DNA of 64,000 nt from Aureobasidium sp. EXF-3400 (Eukaryota > Ascomycota > Dothideomycetes > Dothideales > Saccotheciaceae): contig SWBL01000150.1 of assembly GCA_024195585.1 (NCBI GenBank), forward strand, positions 51,118 through 115,117, read 5' to 3'. Every line of letters begins with the position of its first letter. Positions within the stretch are counted from its first letter, which is position 1. Below, one piece after another: positions 61,077 to 64,000 of this stretch. The translations under genes were made by a program, and so were the position numbers. The notes beneath the pieces are model-generated. The model worked only from the letters and a program-made list of their open reading frames with translations. It did not search any database and had not been told where the DNA came from.

Positions 61077-63828
61077 ATGCAGAGGATCGAGTTAAGTGTT
61101 CCTAAGGCCAAGGACGTCTGGAAGGATATCCTCGAGCAGCTGCGCGAAAACAAGGAGGAAGGAGATGACCGACTTTGGTGCATACGCCATTCGCTTATGC
61201 GCAGCAAACCAACTGCCGTCGTGCTTCCCACTTCAGGTTGGAAGAAACTCAAGCCCGCTGTCGGCAAAGTCTTCGATATTGAAAAGCCACCCAAGGTACC
61301 TTTCACCTGCCAATGTAAGACTTGCTGTGGCCAGTACTTCCCTGCTTCCATCTATGTCACCGATCAAGAGGCTCGCCAGCTTGCCTCATCTCTCGCGATT
61401 GATGCTCGCCAGGATTTGGAGTTTCTTCGCCAGATTGTCGCCGACCATGCCGACTTCATCGTCACGCGTTGGAAGAAGAAGTCGCGTGAGAAGCGTGCTG
61501 TCTTCTTCTCCGAGAACGTCGACGTCTTCGACAAGAAGTTCGCCGCTATCCATCTACTTCACATGCGCAGCAGTCCGGAAAACTGCGACTTCAACGCTGA
61601 ACTGATGCGATCTTTGCAAGGCATCGATGACCCGGAGCAAAAGGATTGGCTCTCTCGAGCTCTGCACGACAGCAGACTTAAAAAGATGGTCTCTAGTTAT
61701 CAAGACACCTGGCTGCTACCTTATCTCGACTCCGATATGCTCTCCGAGGACCCATCGCTCTTACTTGCTCTACTGCACCACCGCACTACTCACGAGCCCG
61801 AGGACTGGATCCTCTTCGATGACATGAACGCCGATCTGGCTGAAAGATTCGGCATAATCACACAGACCTTCAATGCTCATTGTGTCGTTGTACAAGGACC
61901 TAACTTCGGCAAGCTGGTCAAATGGGACGCCGACCGAGCTCATCGTTACGAGATTATTGGCTTCACCAAAGCCTACAACATCCTGCAAGCTCAACAGAGA
62001 ATGATGGCCTTTCTACGTAAATGTGTCGCTGGTCTACTCGATGAGGCCAATGAGCCTCCAGTTCTGCAAGTCCAACCCAAATGGGACCAGCTCGTGGCCG
62101 CTGGCTTTACACGCATCGATCCTACGTTTGCATGGTCAACTGAGTCGGTCAGACCTTTCGGCAGTCCGCCAAAGTTCGACCCAGTCGAGATTCACGAACT
62201 TGCCAAGTCACGTCACCGTGTGCTCAAGGATCACCTTGAACTGCTCCAAACCGATCCTGCCTATGTCCAGCTGCATGCGCGTACATACAAGAACGCCTTG
62301 TTTCTCGAGACGTTCAAGCACGGTGACGCTTGGCCTCACATCGTCGACCAGGTCTTCCTCAACCCTTTGATTAGAGAATGCTATTGGCGACAGATGCTGT
62401 ATGAGTGTGATAAGATGGAGCGCGCCTGGTTGGCATCTGTTGAAACTCCATCTGAAGCGACTCGAGCATATTACAACGACGTAAGCTAAGTTGATGTGAC
62501 TGTAAGTGGAAAGATGCTAATCATGTCTAAAAACACAGACAATCCTTTATGTCCAAGATCTATGTGTGGAAATGCTTGCCGTTTTCATCAACCTCTCCAC
62601 TCCCATCTATCAACGTGGCTTCGAGCGCAACTTCGAGTTCACCGGCAGTGCTCGACACCATCATCTCAACAGAAGGTTCAGCACCAAGGACTGGTTCCCC
62701 GATGATATTCTGTATTGGGCAATCGCATGTATGGGTCACGACGATTATCGTCCATTCACTATGGACCCCTCTCTGAACTTCAGAATCATCGACTACATTT
62801 GTCGGACGGATCCAAAGGAGGCTTCGCGCATGGACCAGAACCTTGTCGACGAACTTAGCGATATGGCTGCCCTGAACACGATCAGTACTAACATTCAATG
62901 TCATGTGTCTCTCAACCGCAAGTACACTCATAAGATGTCTGATGAGGAGACCGAAAGACGAGGAAATTGGATCAAGAAGAGCAACAGCCCTAAAGGTCCA
63001 GCTGTCGGAAATGCCACTGCGAAATACCTGGACGAGTTCTGCACTAAGCACACGTGGCCTAAGGGAACGAAAAACGAGCAGTGGCTCAAGCAAGCAACTG
63101 CATCTCGTTTTTCCCTGAACCGATTCTGGCAAGCTTTCAGATCACAGTGGGCCAAGAAGCTAGGCGAAAATGGAGTCTGGTCAAGCAGCATTGCTGAAGA
63201 CCTCGACCTCATGCGTGCTCATGAGAGCGAAGAATACCGTGCAGAAGTTGAGGCTGAAAGAGATGAAGTTCGTCACCTTGAGTACCAGCGTCGGCTGAGT
63301 GCACAAAATCAGTCTGTCACGCCCATCAAGGCACAGACTGTGTGGGGGGACGAGAATGGCGCTTCGCCATTGTCACAAGCCAGCAACAAGACAAAGCGAC
63401 AGAAGAAGTCAGAGGTACCAGAAGAATTGGTACTTACTGCGTCGGTCACTCCTCCCAGGACCTGCACTCCGCTCAGCCTTATTCCCGTCAAGCACGACAA
63501 CATGACACTTTTCCACCACATGTTCCCATCCTGCGGCGAGGAATCACAGCGTTCTTTCTCATGGCAGCACTTCTTGAGCGCCATGATCGATGCAGGCTTC
63601 TCTATCTTGCAGAGCCAGGGCAGTGCCATCACCTTCAAACAGGACGAGGAGAGACGTGACGGTGTGAAAACGATCGTTTTTCATCGTCCGCATCCGTCAC
63701 CCACCATCAACCCTGTCATGTTGCGTAGCATGGCCAAGCGTATGACTAAATGGTTTGGATGGAGGCGTGAACTCTTTATTGAGAGGGGTAGAGCTAAGGA
63801 AGAGAGTGGTCAGGATTTGGAGGCTTGA
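61077..63828 (+). CDS. Large unknown fungal protein with a Cys cluster
   Basis: Two exons, 61077..62480 and 62539..63828, encode 897 residues; the 58-base intron has GTAAGC and ACAG ends. I do not recognise the family. Near the N-terminus, FTCQCKTCCGQYFP (about 83–96) carries four close cysteines that could bind metal. A long helical region follows, with LQAQQRMMAFLRKC around 305. The C-terminal third holds a basic WIKKSNSPKG region, WPKGTKNEQWLKQA, a charged coiled stretch (YRAEVEAERDEVRHLEYQRR) and a disordered linker, then a final globular part (residues 780–897). There is no signal peptide or membrane segment. Nuclear or cytosolic location is likely. The ATG at 61077 is the first in frame after the leader. 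Confidence 0.7.
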
Positions 63829-64000
63829 TTGAGTGACCCCAATCCGCGAGTTGCCGAGATCGGCCATGCTGTATGTTTCCGGTGTGACCCTGTGTCTTGT
63901 GTTTTTTTTTTTTTTTTTTTTTTTTGAATCATACTCCATTTACCACTGTGTGGCTTGCCGGGAAAACTATCTAGCTACTCGGTTATTTACAGGTATGTGT
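63829..64000. repeat. 3' flank with a 24-base poly-T run
   Basis: Twenty-four consecutive T residues occupy 63902–63925, shortly after the last gene. On the minus strand this is poly-A, which could mark a retroposed end, but no such element is visible before the window closes. Its length may be uncertain from sequencing slippage. Confidence 0.7.

Overview
The window comes from a filamentous ascomycete. Genes carry short introns (about 50–80 bases) with GTRNGT donors and YAG acceptors, there are no operons, and the encoded set is fungal: Ssu72, Sec17, Mus7/Mms22, a fungal rhodopsin-fold membrane protein, a PL1 pectate lyase and a GMC oxidoreductase. The mix of plant-cell-wall enzymes, spacious intergenic DNA and the type of hypothetical proteins suggests Pezizomycotina, perhaps Dothideomycetes. 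The class is a guess from protein style, not from a search.

The main content lies between about 7.6 and 26.5 kb. It is a complete five-gene cluster for galactosaminogalactan (GAG), the cationic alpha-1,4 galactose/GalNAc exopolysaccharide known from Aspergillus biofilms. In order: ega3-like membrane-anchored GH114 endo-galactosaminidase (+), agd3-like secreted deacetylase (-), sph3-like spherulin-4/GH135 hydrolase (-), a giant 6-exon membrane glycosyltransferase gtb3/gt4c (-, about 2759 residues) and uge3 UDP-glucose/UDP-GlcNAc 4-epimerase (+). Uge3 would supply UDP-Gal and UDP-GalNAc. The giant enzyme would polymerise and probably export the chain. Agd3 would deacetylate it outside the cell, and Sph3 and Ega3 would trim it. 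The layout parallels the bacterial Pel system, whose GT is also PelF-like. gtb3 and uge3 share a 1.5 kb divergent promoter.

Left of the cluster are a proline iminopeptidase (2.3–3.3 kb, -) and the RNA polymerase II CTD phosphatase Ssu72 (4.1–5.3 kb, +), separated by long stretches without genes. The far left holds a perfect 20-bp-arm hairpin and three diverged tandem copies of a 113-bp unit.

Right of the cluster (27–37 kb) is a compact housekeeping block: a GatC-type amidotransferase subunit and Sec17 on a shared 237-bp promoter, a small unknown protein, and the 2295-residue Mus7/Mms22 repair factor. From 36.8 to 41.05 kb there is a 4.3 kb gene desert with a diverged duplication rich in transition differences, a perfect hairpin and a tRNA-like relic. 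It looks like decayed, possibly RIP-mutated, repeat DNA.

The right part (41–64 kb) is more accessory: a tubulin-tyrosine-ligase-like protein (-), a secreted pectate lyase (+), two unknown genes facing apart, a 7-exon zinc alcohol dehydrogenase (-), a small membrane protein (+), a rhodopsin-domain (PTH11/SAT4-like) membrane protein (-), a secreted GMC oxidoreductase (+), a membrane-anchored arylsulfotransferase-family protein (+) and an 897-residue unknown protein (+). A dispersed repeat of about 110 bp lies just 3' of both the pectate lyase and the GMC gene. Exon boundaries below were placed by hand from splice signals and reading-frame continuity.
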